This document shows, piece after piece, positions 36,271 through 45,360 of a DNA stretch of 64,000 nt (position 1 is its first letter; each line of letters opens with the position of its first letter). The notes beneath the pieces are model-generated. The model saw nothing but the letters and a program-made list of their open reading frames with translations. It was not told where the DNA came from and made no database searches. Made by a program: the position numbers and the translations under genes. This stretch comes from Bacillus sp. AFS006103 (GTDB taxonomy: Bacteria > Bacillota > Bacilli > Bacillales > Cytobacillaceae), in NCBI GenBank assembly GCA_002559145.1, contig NTXX01000003.1, forward strand, positions 1-64,000, read 5' to 3'.

Positions 36271-37752
36271 ATGCAAAATACGGCACTTAAAGCCCAAGAA
36301 ACAGTCCATGAACACGAGTTTGGCGAGCACTTAGAAAGAAAGCTTAAAACACGGCATCTTACCATGATTGCTATCGGGGGAACAATTGGAACAGGGTTAT
36401 TTTTAGCAAGTGGAACAACGATTCATGATGCTGGGCCTGGTGGAGCTTTAGCTGCCTATATCATTGCAGGAATAATGGTGTATTTTATCATGGGTAGCTT
36501 AGGCGAAATGGCAGCATTTATTCCGATTTCAGGTTCCTTTAGTACTTATACCTCAAGGTTTGTCGACCCTGCATTGGGTTTTGCAGTTGGCTGGAACTAT
36601 TGGTACAATAATGCGATTATATTTGCTTTAGAATTATCAGCATCGGCATTGATCATGAAATTTTGGTTTCCAAATGTCCCAGGTATTATTTGGAGCGCAA
36701 GTTTCCTTGTAATCATTTTTGGTCTAAACTTTTTATCTGTTAAGGGGTATGGTGAATCAGAATTCTGGTTTTCATTGATTAAAGTTGCAACAATTATATT
36801 ATTTATTGTTGTTGGGTTATTAATGATCTTTGGAATTTTGAAGGGCCATAGTGGCGGATTTGAAAATTTCACAAAAGGAGAAGCTCCATTTAAAGGTGGC
36901 TTGTTATCCATATTTAGTGTATTTATGGTGGTGGGATTTGCCTTTCAAGGGACGGAGCTCGTCGGGATTACAGCCGGTGAAAGTGAAAATCCTGCGAAAA
37001 ATTTACCTAAGGCAGTAAAGCAGATTTTCTGGAGAATTTTATTGTTTTATGTTTTAGCGATTTTTATTATTGGATGTTTAATCAGCTATGCCGACCCCAA
37101 ATTATTAAGCGCTGATTTAGAGAATATTGCAGTGAGTCCGTTTACTTTAGTATTTGAAAATGCAGGTCTTGCCTTTGCGGCTGCTGCCATGAATGCGGTA
37201 ATCCTTACCTCAGTTTTGTCAGCTGGGAATTCCACTTTATACGCCGCTTCGCGTGTCCTTTGGGTATTGGCGGAAGAAGGAAAAGCTCCGTCATTCTTGA
37301 AAAAATTAAATAAAGGTGGTGTTCCGATTTACGCATTATATGCGTCAACCCTTGTTGGAATGCTGTGCTTCCTTACCTCCCTTTTTGGTGATGGGGCTGT
37401 TTATTCTTGGCTATTGAATGCTGCTGGCTTAGCTGGTTATATTTCTTGGTTAAGTATTTCGGTGACACATTATCGATTCCGTAAAGCTTTTGTTGCACAA
37501 GGAAAAGATTTCAAAGACCTGCCCTATAAAGCAAAGTGGTTTCCATTTGGGCCAATTTTGGCGACAGTATTATGTTTAATCGCAATGCTTGGAACAAACT
37601 ACGGGGCATTTATTGGCTCAAAGGTTGACTGGTATGGTATATTGGTTTCTTATATTGGACTACCTCTATTCCTAATAGGTTATTTAGGCTATAAAAGTAT
37701 TAACAAAACAAAAATCGTGCCATTAAAAGAGGCCGATTTCAGAAGAGATTAA
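36271..37752 (+). CDS. Amino acid permease (APC superfamily, LysP/AAT-like)
   Basis: A 493-residue integral membrane transporter with twelve predicted helices. It shows the APC/AAT signature IAIGGTIGTGLFLASG in helix 1, GWNYWYNNAIIFALELSASA, and FAFQGTELVGITAGESENPAK in helix 6. These are closest in pattern to basic amino acid permeases such as LysP. It lies 74 bp after hutH with its own AAAGAGG binding site and a shared terminator, so it is probably co-transcribed and likely imports histidine; specificity is inferred from position only. Confidence 0.88.
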   Translation: MQNTALKAQETVHEHEFGEHLERKLKTRHLTMIAIGGTIGTGLFLASGTTIHDAGPGGALAAYIIAGIMVYFIMGSLGEMAAFIPISGSFSTYTSRFVDPALGFAVGWNYWYNNAIIFALELSASALIMKFWFPNVPGIIWSASFLVIIFGLNFLSVKGYGESEFWFSLIKVATIILFIVVGLLMIFGILKGHSGGFENFTKGEAPFKGGLLSIFSVFMVVGFAFQGTELVGITAGESENPAKNLPKAVKQIFWRILLFYVLAIFIIGCLISYADPKLLSADLENIAVSPFTLVFENAGLAFAAAAMNAVILTSVLSAGNSTLYAASRVLWVLAEEGKAPSFLKKLNKGGVPIYALYASTLVGMLCFLTSLFGDGAVYSWLLNAAGLAGYISWLSISVTHYRFRKAFVAQGKDFKDLPYKAKWFPFGPILATVLCLIAMLGTNYGAFIGSKVDWYGILVSYIGLPLFLIGYLGYKSINKTKIVPLKEADFRRD

Positions 37753-37778
37753 GTATATATGAATCATCTTTAGCAATA

Positions 37779-37817
37779 ACAGTGGATTTCACAAAAAGAA
37801 ATCCACTGTTTTTTTAT
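37779..37817 (+). terminator. Rho-independent terminator
   Basis: ACAGTGGATTTC pairs with GAAATCCACTGT and is followed by TTTTTTTA. It ends the hutH-permease operon. Confidence 0.93.
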
Positions 37818-37983
37818 ACGCAAAATAGATAATCATTTTAGGATTTACACAGTTCAAGAAAGAGGATATCCTGTAACGAATATTCAAAAAGAAGACATAT
37901 ATGTAAAATAATATTTTATTTTATTGGGATATAATGGTTTACAAATTTATCAATAAACAAAATGAAACTAAGGGGGGAAGGAA

Positions 37984-38763
37984 ATGAATGAGGTTGAAGA
38001 ATGGTACGATACAAAATACGATGAGTGGAAAAGACTTGAGAGACATAAAATAGAATTCGATATAACCAAAAAGTACCTAGATGAATATTTACAAGGAGAT
38101 CATTTGGAAGTATTTGATATTGGTGGTGGACCAGGAAGATATTCTTTGTACCTGGCAGAAAAAGGACATAAGGTGTCTTTATTGGATTTATCTAAACAAA
38201 ATATTGTTGTTGCTAAAGAGAAATCCTTAGAAAGAGGAATTACATTAGAATCATATATTCACGGAAACGCATTGGAATTAGAGAATTTTAACAGGACATT
38301 TGATGTTATTCTACTTATGGGACCTTTATATCACTTAACTAAGGAGTCTGATAGAAGAATCGCTGTAGAAGGCGCATTAAGATTATTAAAGCCTAATGGC
38401 ATTATTGTTACGGCGTTTATCTCTAACTATGCACCATTACAAAATTATTTATCAGACGTCTCTCCAATCGATTCCGTTAGTGAAATCCTGGAGTATTTAG
38501 AAAGTGAAAAAGACAAAACATTAGAAGGTTTTACAACAGCTTACTTTACGGATTTTAAAGAAGCTAAAAACTTCATGAAAAGCTTTGAGTTAACAGAATT
38601 AGTATTTGCTGGAGTTGAAAATGTTTTACGTTGTAAAGAAAAAGAGATTAACTCGTTAGAAGAAAGCGAATATAAAAAGTGGTTAGAAATAGGTTATCAC
38701 TTAAGTAGAGATGAAAATGTCATCGGAACTAGTCAACACTTTTTATACATTGGACGTAAATAG
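37984..38763 (+). CDS. Class I SAM-dependent methyltransferase
   Basis: A 259-residue cytosolic methyltransferase. Motif I is VFDIGGGPGRYSLYLAEKGH, motif II VSLLDLS, and motif IV/post-I DVILLMGPLYHL, the YleB/UbiE-like pattern of Methyltransf_11/25 enzymes. AAGGGGGGAAGG precedes the ATG. It stands alone between the hut operon and the alarmone hydrolase-like gene, and no substrate-giving context is seen. Length is normal for small-molecule methyltransferases. Confidence 0.87.
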   Translation: MNEVEEWYDTKYDEWKRLERHKIEFDITKKYLDEYLQGDHLEVFDIGGGPGRYSLYLAEKGHKVSLLDLSKQNIVVAKEKSLERGITLESYIHGNALELENFNRTFDVILLMGPLYHLTKESDRRIAVEGALRLLKPNGIIVTAFISNYAPLQNYLSDVSPIDSVSEILEYLESEKDKTLEGFTTAYFTDFKEAKNFMKSFELTELVFAGVENVLRCKEKEINSLEESEYKKWLEIGYHLSRDENVIGTSQHFLYIGRK

Positions 38764-38900
38764 GTGTTGCTTTGCCTATTTTTATCTAGTGAATGTCAAC
38801 CTATGGGATTCAAAGGGTGATTATATGCTAGGAGGAAAATTCTGAATATCTATTACGGACTGGGCATTAGAAAAAATGGAAATCACAAGGGGGAATTCAG

Positions 38901-39479
38901 ATGAATATCGTTCAGAAAGCAATTAATTTTGCATCAGTAGCACATCGAAATCAGACGAGGAAAGCAACAGATATTCCATATATCACTCATCCTTTTGCCG
39001 TGGGGATGCTTTTGCAAAAGGAGAGGTGTTCGGATTCTGTCATCGCTGCGGGTATTCTTCATGATACGCTCGAAGATACCGATACAACTTATGAAACATT
39101 AGTAGAGAATTTTGGAGAGCATATTGCGAGTTTGGTCAGAGCTGCTTCAGAACAAGATAAAAGCCTCCCTTGGCATGTAAGAAAACAACATACCATTGAT
39201 ATGTTAAAAGATTTATCTATAGAAGAAATACAAGTCATCACTGCTGATAAATTACATAATCTGCAATCCATTAGCGCGGACCTTGAAACCATTGGTGACA
39301 GGGTTTGGGAGCGCTTTAACCAGGGAGTAAAGGATCAGCATTGGTATTATGCCAGTATTGTGAAAGAATTAGCACCTAGAAAAAAAGAATTTACACCGAT
39401 ACGGGAGCTGGAGTTGGAAGTAATCCAATTGTTTGGGACATTTAAATTCCCTTCAAATGATGAACCTAACAGATCATGA
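38901..39479 (+). CDS. Small alarmone hydrolase-like HD-domain protein, paralogue 1
   Basis: A 192-residue stand-alone HD hydrolase similar to the N-terminal domain of SpoT/Mesh1. Metal-binding residues fit: His30 (YITHPFAVG), His54-Asp55 (ILHDTLEDT) and Asp116 (ITADKLHNL). RelA/SpoT synthetase and regulatory domains are missing, so it can only hydrolyse. Likely substrate is (p)ppGpp or a related nucleotide (family knowledge; unproven here). CACAAGGGGG is the ribosome binding site. A close paralogue is at 60857. Both are monocistronic. Confidence 0.82.
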   Translation: MNIVQKAINFASVAHRNQTRKATDIPYITHPFAVGMLLQKERCSDSVIAAGILHDTLEDTDTTYETLVENFGEHIASLVRAASEQDKSLPWHVRKQHTIDMLKDLSIEEIQVITADKLHNLQSISADLETIGDRVWERFNQGVKDQHWYYASIVKELAPRKKEFTPIRELELEVIQLFGTFKFPSNDEPNRS

Positions 39480-39566
39480 ATTAATTTAGATACTACAAGA
39501 AGTAGACACATATAATATAATTAATGGCATGTAAGATCTACTCTATAAGCAGGAGAATTCCAATTA

Positions 39567-40532
39567 ATGAAAAAATACGAAAATCAACTACCGACAACTA
39601 TGACTATGGGATGGAAATCGATGATCAGTATGCTGAGAGATTCTCTCACACGAGCTACGAATCGGAGACCTAAGGCTATAATCGAGGCGGAAACATTCCT
39701 GCCTGGTGAGATGATCTCAATCTCTGATGCTCCTCGGGTCACCTGGTTTGGCCACTCGGCTTTTTTTCTCGAAATAGAGGGCAAGAGGCTTTTATTTGAT
39801 CCCATGTTCGGTCCACGTCCTTCACCTGTTTCGTGGGCAGGCACCAAGCGATACAAAAGTAATCTTTCTGTGCATCTTGAGGATTTTCCGACACTCGATG
39901 CAATTATTATTTCCCACGATCATTATGATCATCTAGATTACCAATCCATTTGTAAATTAAAGGATAAAGCATCGCGTTTTTTTGTACCGCTCGGTGTTCG
40001 TCAGCGTTTGATCAAATGGGGGGTTCCTTCAGAAAAAATTACTGAACATGCTTGGTGGGAAGAGGTGGAATTTAAAGGACTCACACTGGCATGTACACCG
40101 GCAAGACATTTCTCGGGCAGGGGATTATTTGACCGTGATTCTACCATGTGGTGCTCATGGGTCATTGCAGGCAAGGGGACGAAGGTATTCTTCAGTGGAG
40201 ACAGCGGATATGGTCCTCACTTTAAAGAAATTGGCCAAAAATATGGTCCGTTTGATTTAACGCTGTTAGAATGCGGGCAATATGACGAGCGATGGTCCAG
40301 TATTCATATGATGCCGGAAGAGACGGTACAGGCTCATCTGGATCTTGGAGGGCAATTGTTAATTCCCGTTCATTGGGGTGCGTTTACACTTGCCTTTCAT
40401 GCGTGGACAGATCCAGTTGAAAGAGTAACGGAAGCTGCATTAAACCACCAGGTTCGTATTTCAACACCTAAAATAGGTGAGACCGTTGTGATTACTTCAA
40501 AAGACTTTCCGACCAGTCTATGGTGGAGATGA
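39567..40532 (+). CDS. Metallo-beta-lactamase-fold hydrolase (UlaG/NAPE-PLD-like)
   Basis: A 321-residue cytosolic metal-dependent hydrolase. The motif His117-x-His119-x-Asp121-His122 is in ISHDHYDHLD; further metal ligands are CTPARHFSGR, FFSGDSGYG and IPVHWGAF. The FGHSAFFLEIEGKRLLFDP start and overall length fit the COG2220 family (UlaG, NAPE-hydrolysing phospholipase D). An AGGAGA binding site precedes the ATG. A 50-bp piece of its 5' half recurs at 42837-42889. Substrate unknown. Confidence 0.88.
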   Translation: MKKYENQLPTTMTMGWKSMISMLRDSLTRATNRRPKAIIEAETFLPGEMISISDAPRVTWFGHSAFFLEIEGKRLLFDPMFGPRPSPVSWAGTKRYKSNLSVHLEDFPTLDAIIISHDHYDHLDYQSICKLKDKASRFFVPLGVRQRLIKWGVPSEKITEHAWWEEVEFKGLTLACTPARHFSGRGLFDRDSTMWCSWVIAGKGTKVFFSGDSGYGPHFKEIGQKYGPFDLTLLECGQYDERWSSIHMMPEETVQAHLDLGGQLLIPVHWGAFTLAFHAWTDPVERVTEAALNHQVRISTPKIGETVVITSKDFPTSLWWR

Positions 40533-40611
40533 AATACAATAACGGAGCAATCCTTACTGACAAACTACAATCTGTTCAAGGATACAGGTATAGAATTTAA
40601 TAAACATTATA

Positions 40612-40674
40612 AACGGTACTTCTGGAGTCGGTGGTATTGCGCCAGGTGTTCAACTATTAGCTCTGCGGGTATGA
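40612..40674 (+). pseudogene. Fragment of a subtilisin-like protease
   Basis: A 20-codon frame NGTSGVGGIAPGVQLLALRV ending in a stop. It matches the S8 strand after the catalytic His (G-V-x-G-[VI]-AP-x-[VA]-x-L-x-A-[LV]-[RK]-V). Neither the Asp/His part nor the Ser part is present. It would be the fourth subtilase trace in this window. The rest of 40533-40944 shows no gene. Confidence 0.45.
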
Positions 40675-40944
40675 AAGAGGAGGAAAAAAATGGTAATAGT
40701 CGCTCTCTTATTGAAAGCAATGAGTTAAAAGAAATAAGTATGCGTGATTTAGAATAAATTCTTCATTTTTCTTCGATATCAATTACCGACAGTTCTTCCT
40801 TTTTAAAAAAGATTTATTATACAAAAGCAAACCCCTTCAGAGTGGCTTTATTGTTTTATTATCGGTATTACCTCTTGTCTTATTAAGGCAGATTTTGCAG
40901 AGGAATCTATAATCACTTGATTTAAACTGGAAAGGAACAACACT

Positions 40945-42693
40945 ATGAAAAAGTTGATTATGAAAATGCTGTTCATTTTAATAGCATTATTACTTATTAA
41001 TGGTTGTTCAAATAAAAATACAACTAATAATAATAAGGATAATCAAAAAGAGATGAATACAAGCCAAACTGAACATACCAAAACAGAAGATACCAAAACA
41101 GAAGATACCCAAAAGACAACTTTACCACCTAAGAAAGATCCAATTCAAGAGCAGCTTAATAAGATGACTTTAAATGAAAAAATCGGGCAAATGATAATCG
41201 CAGGATTTGATGGTATAACCGTTAATTCAAATACACAAAACCTAATTAATAAATACAAGCCAGGCGGGTTAATCCTATATCAGACGAATGTTAAGGATGC
41301 TGCTCAATTAGTTAACTTAACAAATGCAATTAAGACAGTAAACAGCAAGAATAAAGTACCACTATTCATATCCGTTGACCAGGAAGGCGGAAGGGTACAC
41401 CGAATGCCAACATCCATCCAAAACACACCGAGTGCAAGAACCATTGGAAATAAAAATGATGAAAAATACGCCTATAATATCGGTAAGGTGATCGCCTATG
41501 AATTGCAAGCTTTTGGATTTAACACAGATTTCGCTCCGGTCCTAGATATCCAAAGTAATCCTAAAAATACTGTTATAGGGGACCGTTCATTTGGATCAAA
41601 TTCCAGTATTGTTTCTAATCTGGGAGTTAGTATGATGAAAGGTATTGGTTCTGGAAAAATCATTCCAGTTATTAAACATTTCCCAGGTCACGGAGACACT
41701 TCCGTTGATTCTCATTTGGAACTTCCATTTGTACTGAATGATCTTACAAGACTAAAAAAGGTTGAATTAGTTCCTTTTAACAATGCTATCAAAGACCATG
41801 CCGATATGGTGATGATTGCTCACATATTAGTTAAAAAAATTGATCCTAATTATCCTGCATCTATGTCAAAAACTATTATTACAAATCTTTTACGTAAACA
41901 ATCTGGATTTGGCGGAGTTGTCATTACAGATGATATGACGATGGGTGCGATTGCTAAGCACTACAACTTGAAAGACGCAGCCGTAAGGGCGGTAAACGCG
42001 GGGAGCGACATTATTTTAGTTGGTCATGGAATGGATAATGTGGCCACTGTCTACAAAAGTATTTATTCAGCAGTAAAAAATCATACTATTTCTGAAGATA
42101 CTATAAATAAGAGTGTATACAGGATTTTAACTTTGAAACATAAATATAATATTAATAATAATAAAGTTGCACCTGTAAATGTAAATAATCTAAATAATCG
42201 AATAACAAAAACAATATCAAATGCTTCAGTGTCTGCGACAAATAGCACAAAGAATAAATTGCTAATAAATATAGCGACTAAAGCAAAAGTAGGTTCAATA
42301 ATAAACGCTGATTTTCATTTGAAAAGTAATACTATTGATGAAGTAAGAAAGAGTTGGGGAAAAGAAGATAAATGTGATTATGTTGCCGCTGCGAAAGGCA
42401 CTTTCTGCACTTATAGTAAACAACATGTAGTTGTGGCTTATTATAAAGGGCAGCAGTTGTTTGAGATTCGATCTTATGATCCTAGTTTAAAAGCCTTAAC
42501 CATTCAGGATATAAAGAATTATTTTGGTTCTCCGAAAACAGATGTTAAAACAACGAACAAGGAAGAAATTATCAGCTATACAGTTGGCACCAATACCTTA
42601 AAGTTTGTATTTCCTTTAGGAACTCAACACTTGTATCTTGATCATTACTCTCTCTATAACGCATCCATAGTTAAAAATAATATGGCTGGTTAA
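40945..42693 (+). CDS. GH3 beta-N-acetylhexosaminidase lipoprotein with DUF4309-like tail
   Basis: A 582-residue lipoprotein: signal peptide with lipobox LLINGC, a Thr/Lys/Glu-rich linker with repeats of TKTED, then a GH3 domain (about 70-400) with KHFPGHGDTSVDSHLELP carrying the Asp/His pair and VVITDDMTMGAI with the nucleophile Asp. This is the NagZ/YbbD pattern, so it probably removes N-acetylglucosamine from muropeptides at the cell surface. The C-terminal 130 residues (VRKSWGKEDK, GQQLFEIRSYDP, LDHYSLYN) resemble the DUF4309/YjgB domain, an unusual addition. GGAAAGGAAC precedes the ATG. Confidence 0.88.
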   Translation: MKKLIMKMLFILIALLLINGCSNKNTTNNNKDNQKEMNTSQTEHTKTEDTKTEDTQKTTLPPKKDPIQEQLNKMTLNEKIGQMIIAGFDGITVNSNTQNLINKYKPGGLILYQTNVKDAAQLVNLTNAIKTVNSKNKVPLFISVDQEGGRVHRMPTSIQNTPSARTIGNKNDEKYAYNIGKVIAYELQAFGFNTDFAPVLDIQSNPKNTVIGDRSFGSNSSIVSNLGVSMMKGIGSGKIIPVIKHFPGHGDTSVDSHLELPFVLNDLTRLKKVELVPFNNAIKDHADMVMIAHILVKKIDPNYPASMSKTIITNLLRKQSGFGGVVITDDMTMGAIAKHYNLKDAAVRAVNAGSDIILVGHGMDNVATVYKSIYSAVKNHTISEDTINKSVYRILTLKHKYNINNNKVAPVNVNNLNNRITKTISNASVSATNSTKNKLLINIATKAKVGSIINADFHLKSNTIDEVRKSWGKEDKCDYVAAAKGTFCTYSKQHVVVAYYKGQQLFEIRSYDPSLKALTIQDIKNYFGSPKTDVKTTNKEEIISYTVGTNTLKFVFPLGTQHLYLDHYSLYNASIVKNNMAG

Positions 42694-42836
42694 AAAAAGA
42701 TAGGTGTCGACACCTAAAATATCAAAGACCGTCTTTTTATGTTCCGATTATTGTTCATTTTCACGATTTATGATTCGTAGTATGTTCTCCGAGAAGATAC
42801 GGCTGTCTTAAGGTAGTAACTTTTTTTGCTGTGGTG

Positions 42837-42889
42837 TTTTTTCTCGAAATAGAGGGCAAAAGGGCTTTTATTTGATCCCATATATTCGG
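42837..42889 (+). repeat. Copy of a 50-bp piece of the metallo-hydrolase gene
   Basis: The stretch from TTTTTTCTCGAAATAGAGGG to TATTCGG repeats 39762-39811 of the metallo-hydrolase gene with a few substitutions and small indels. It is not in an intact frame. Around it no other part of that gene is found. Confidence 0.7.
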
Positions 42890-42911
42890 CTGCCATTTTG
42901 GCGGCTTTTTC
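42889..42911 (+). terminator. Small Rho-independent terminator
   Basis: GCTGCC-ATTTT-GGCGGC followed by TTTTTC. It lies directly after the copied metallo-hydrolase segment. Confidence 0.65.
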
Positions 42912-42947
42912 TTATTGCATTAACGGGGGATTAGTGGAACAAGATAT

Positions 42948-43175
42948 CTAATGGTTATTCAACTTAAAGTACCATTTGTAAAATTTCCATGCTAAAAATA
43001 AAGTAGCGTAAACGGATGCCCAAGTATAATACCATTTCCAATTAATATATGAAATGAGGTTGGTGTACTTTTCAATGATGACTTCAGGTATGGTTAGTCC
43101 TGTGGAAAAGGCAATTAGATATAAAAACTTTTTCCACTTACATAACCGATTTTTCAGGTGTTGTATGCAGTAAAC
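42948..43175 (-). pseudogene. N-terminally truncated small membrane protein
   Basis: An open frame without a credible start codon or binding site. It reads KKFLYLIAFSTGLTIPEVII, then INWKWYYTWASVYATLFLAW and ends KWYFKLNNH. Two hydrophobic segments separated by a polar loop give it real protein character. It is entered from a stop at 43176-43178, so the N-terminus is missing. Not recognised. Confidence 0.35.
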
Positions 43176-43244
43176 TCAGTAAACTTCTTGCATGAAAAAT
43201 ATACCTTCTGGAAAAATTATATTAAAGAAAGGAAGGTGAATTAT

Positions 43245-43799
43245 ATGCCAGATGTTTTGAAGGCTATTAAAAATGTAGTGCAATCGTTGCTTGACGAAGA
43301 GCCCAAATCACCTTTACATGTTGGTGAAGTGATGTCTTACTGGTTATTTTTAGCTTTATGCGCGGAAACACAGGTACAGACGGAAGCTGGAATTAATAGC
43401 ACGACCGACCCTGAATTGAGAAAAGCGCTTCATGAAGCAGTCGAGATGTTCAAATCGCAGAAAGAGCAGCTCACAGCATTTTTGCGGTTAGAAGGAGTAC
43501 CCTTACCCCCTACAAGTGAATCGAAACCTATCTCAGATCCAAACAGTGTCCCGTTTGGCGTCAAGTTAACGGATAAAGAACTTGCAAACAGCCTGAAGAA
43601 AAAAATATCGATGGCGATAACAAACTGTGCAAATGCATCAGCTCAAATCATTCGTAACGATGTTGGTATAATGTGGGGCAAATTTTTGCAGGAACATATA
43701 ACCTTTTTAATAACTTTTAAATCACAAATGCGAAAACGTGGATGGCTTAATGCGCCACCGCCGTATCATCCAGCAGGTTCACCGAATTCAGGAAGGTGA
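43245..43799 (+). CDS. DUF3231-family protein, tandem copy 1
   Basis: A 184-residue protein of the DUF3231 family common in Bacillus, with two ferritin-like helical units predicted. It has EEPKSPLHVGEVMSYW, LTAFLRLEGVPLPP and the central FGVKLTDKELANSL. The C-terminal end is proline-rich (GWLNAPPPYHPAGSP). The start is ATG 43245 after AAAGGAAGGTGAA. Copy 2 begins 5 nt after its stop, with the same binding site, so the two are one operon. Members are often linked to sporulation, but function is unknown. Confidence 0.85.
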   Translation: MPDVLKAIKNVVQSLLDEEPKSPLHVGEVMSYWLFLALCAETQVQTEAGINSTTDPELRKALHEAVEMFKSQKEQLTAFLRLEGVPLPPTSESKPISDPNSVPFGVKLTDKELANSLKKKISMAITNCANASAQIIRNDVGIMWGKFLQEHITFLITFKSQMRKRGWLNAPPPYHPAGSPNSGR

Positions 43800-43804
43800 G
43801 AAAT

Positions 43805-44380
43805 GTGCCAGACGTATTAGAAGCTGTTAAAAATGTTTTGCAATCTTTGATGGACGATGAGCCCAAACCACCCTTACATGTTGGTGAGGTTATGACTTTC
43901 TGGTCATTCCTTTCTGAGGTGGCGGGGGAACAAGTACATTCAGAAGCAGGCATTAATAGTACAACTGACCCCGAATTGAGGAAAGCTTTTCATGCTGCCG
44001 TAAAAATGTTCAAATCTCAGAAAGAACGACTAACAGCATTTATGAGAATAGAAGGAGTCCCTTTACCACCTTTAAGTGAATCTAAGCCAATCTCCGATCC
44101 AAATATGGTACCGTTTGGCGTCAAGTTGACGGATGATGAACTTGCAAACAGCATTGGTATAAAAATATATCTAGGTATTTCATATTGTGCTACCGCCATA
44201 ATTGAGTCGATACGCACCGATGTTGGTTTATTATGGGTTGAATTTTTACAGGAATACATGACATTTGGAGTAACCATAAAAACACTAATGAAAAGAAGAG
44301 GATGGCTTAAAGTGCCGCCTTACTATTTTCCACCCGGTTCACCCAGTCAATGGCAGAATGAAAGCAATCAAAATATATAA
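43805..44380 (+). CDS. DUF3231-family protein, tandem copy 2
   Basis: A 191-residue paralogue of the preceding gene, about 65-70 % identical by eye, with the same blocks (DEPKPPLHVGEVMTFW, FMRIEGVPLPPLSESKPISD, FGVKLTDDELANS). The start is taken as GTG 43805, because GTG-CCA-GAC aligns with ATG-CCA-GAT of copy 1 and GGAAGGTGAG is 5 nt upstream. The pair looks like a recent tandem duplication with both copies kept intact. Confidence 0.85.
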   Translation: MPDVLEAVKNVLQSLMDDEPKPPLHVGEVMTFWSFLSEVAGEQVHSEAGINSTTDPELRKAFHAAVKMFKSQKERLTAFMRIEGVPLPPLSESKPISDPNMVPFGVKLTDDELANSIGIKIYLGISYCATAIIESIRTDVGLLWVEFLQEYMTFGVTIKTLMKRRGWLKVPPYYFPPGSPSQWQNESNQNI

Positions 44381-44449
44381 ATGTTCTGAAACTAGTATGG
44401 ACCGAAGTCTATTACTTGTTCATCTGAGGGGTACTTTCTAGAAGATACG

Positions 44450-44474
44450 GCTGTCTTAAAGAGGCAGCTTTTTC
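44450..44474 (+). terminator. Rho-independent terminator of the DUF3231 pair
   Basis: GCTGTCT-TAAAG-AGGCAGC followed by TTTTTTC. The upstream sequence GAAGATACGGCTGTCTTAA also occurs at 42793-42811, in front of the pair. Confidence 0.75.
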
Positions 44475-44626
44475 TTGTTGTGGAGACACCTATGTTTGAA
44501 TGGAGAAAATAATCAAATTTAAATAAATGGAAAAAGAAGCACTTTTAAAAAATTCATGCACATTTTTGAATCATTCAGCATATAGTAACTTCTGTGAGAA
44601 ATTTTTCTAGGAAGGAAGTAAGAACA

Positions 44627-44764
44627 ATGAATAACATTCAATTCAAAACATCAAAGGAAAACGACTGTAAAAATGGAGGGAATGGATATAAAATTGTTGA
44701 GATCAATGTCTCGGATCCAAATGAAAATTTATTTGCCGTAGTTACACCTATTAAAAAACAATAA
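44627..44764 (+). CDS. Small hypothetical protein, 45 residues
   Basis: ATG 44627 has AGGAAGGAAG upstream. The product, starting MNNIQFKTSKENDCKNGGNG and ending AVVTPIKKQ, is polar with one cysteine and no membrane segment. A good binding site and codon pattern favour a real gene. A short palindrome, AGAGAGAATCTCTCT, follows the stop. Function unknown. Confidence 0.5.
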   Translation: MNNIQFKTSKENDCKNGGNGYKIVEINVSDPNENLFAVVTPIKKQ

Positions 44765-44989
44765 GAGAGAGAATCTCTCTAATTAGTTGAAGATCCTTTT
44801 TTTAATACATAGAAAGATAGTTTCCATTACTAGTCCACTATGATATTTAAAAGAAGTGAAACGAAATTCAGATGGAAAGGTTTGGGAGTTAAATATTATA
44901 AACTATGATAATAATTAATAGTAAATGTCAGGTTAAGAAAGTTGTCTATGCATTAAGACAGTCCTCTTATTCCGATTAGGGTTTTTTTA

Positions 44990-45255
44990 GACTCTGTTAT
45001 AGCTGAATGTTGATTTTATTGTGTTTGAAAAATAAGCGGAAAAATTCCGTTTAAATTGGGAAATACCCATATTTCCTTGAAAATAAAGGAAGTTTTTCCG
45101 GTTATATGATCTAAATCTTTGGATTTTATCTTATTTAGAGCAGTTAGTCGGAAAATGTCCGCTTATATCTGCTTCCTAAGCTTCCTCTATATACAATAGC
45201 CGGAAATTCTCCGCTTATGAATTCTCATATCTACACGAAAATTAACAATTATGAT
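44990..45255. mobile_element. MITE-like element, copy 2 (inverted, right end degraded)
   Basis: Reads as the reverse complement of 14451-14689: CTCTGTTATAGCTGAATG at the left end, then GGAAATACCCATATTTCC, GAGCAGTTAGTCG and GCCGGAAATTCTCCGC in the same order. It has about 40 bp more in the middle (near 45099-45138) than copy 1. The outermost right terminus has decayed after about 45255. Confidence 0.7.
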
Positions 45256-45325
45256 CTATTTTTCAATAGGGTGGCAAATTTTTTTTTCAAGTAAGTCCCT
45301 ATAGAATATTTATTAACCAAAAGCA

Positions 45326-45352
45326 AACCCCTTCAGAAAAAGTGAAGGGGTT
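45326..45352 (-). terminator. Terminator of the EamA transporter gene
   Basis: AACCCCTTCA pairs with TGAAGGGGTT, followed on the minus strand by TGCTTTTGG. The flanking CAAAAGCAAACCCCTTCAGA also occurs near 40822 without the second arm. Confidence 0.75.
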
Positions 45353-45360
45353 GTTGTATA

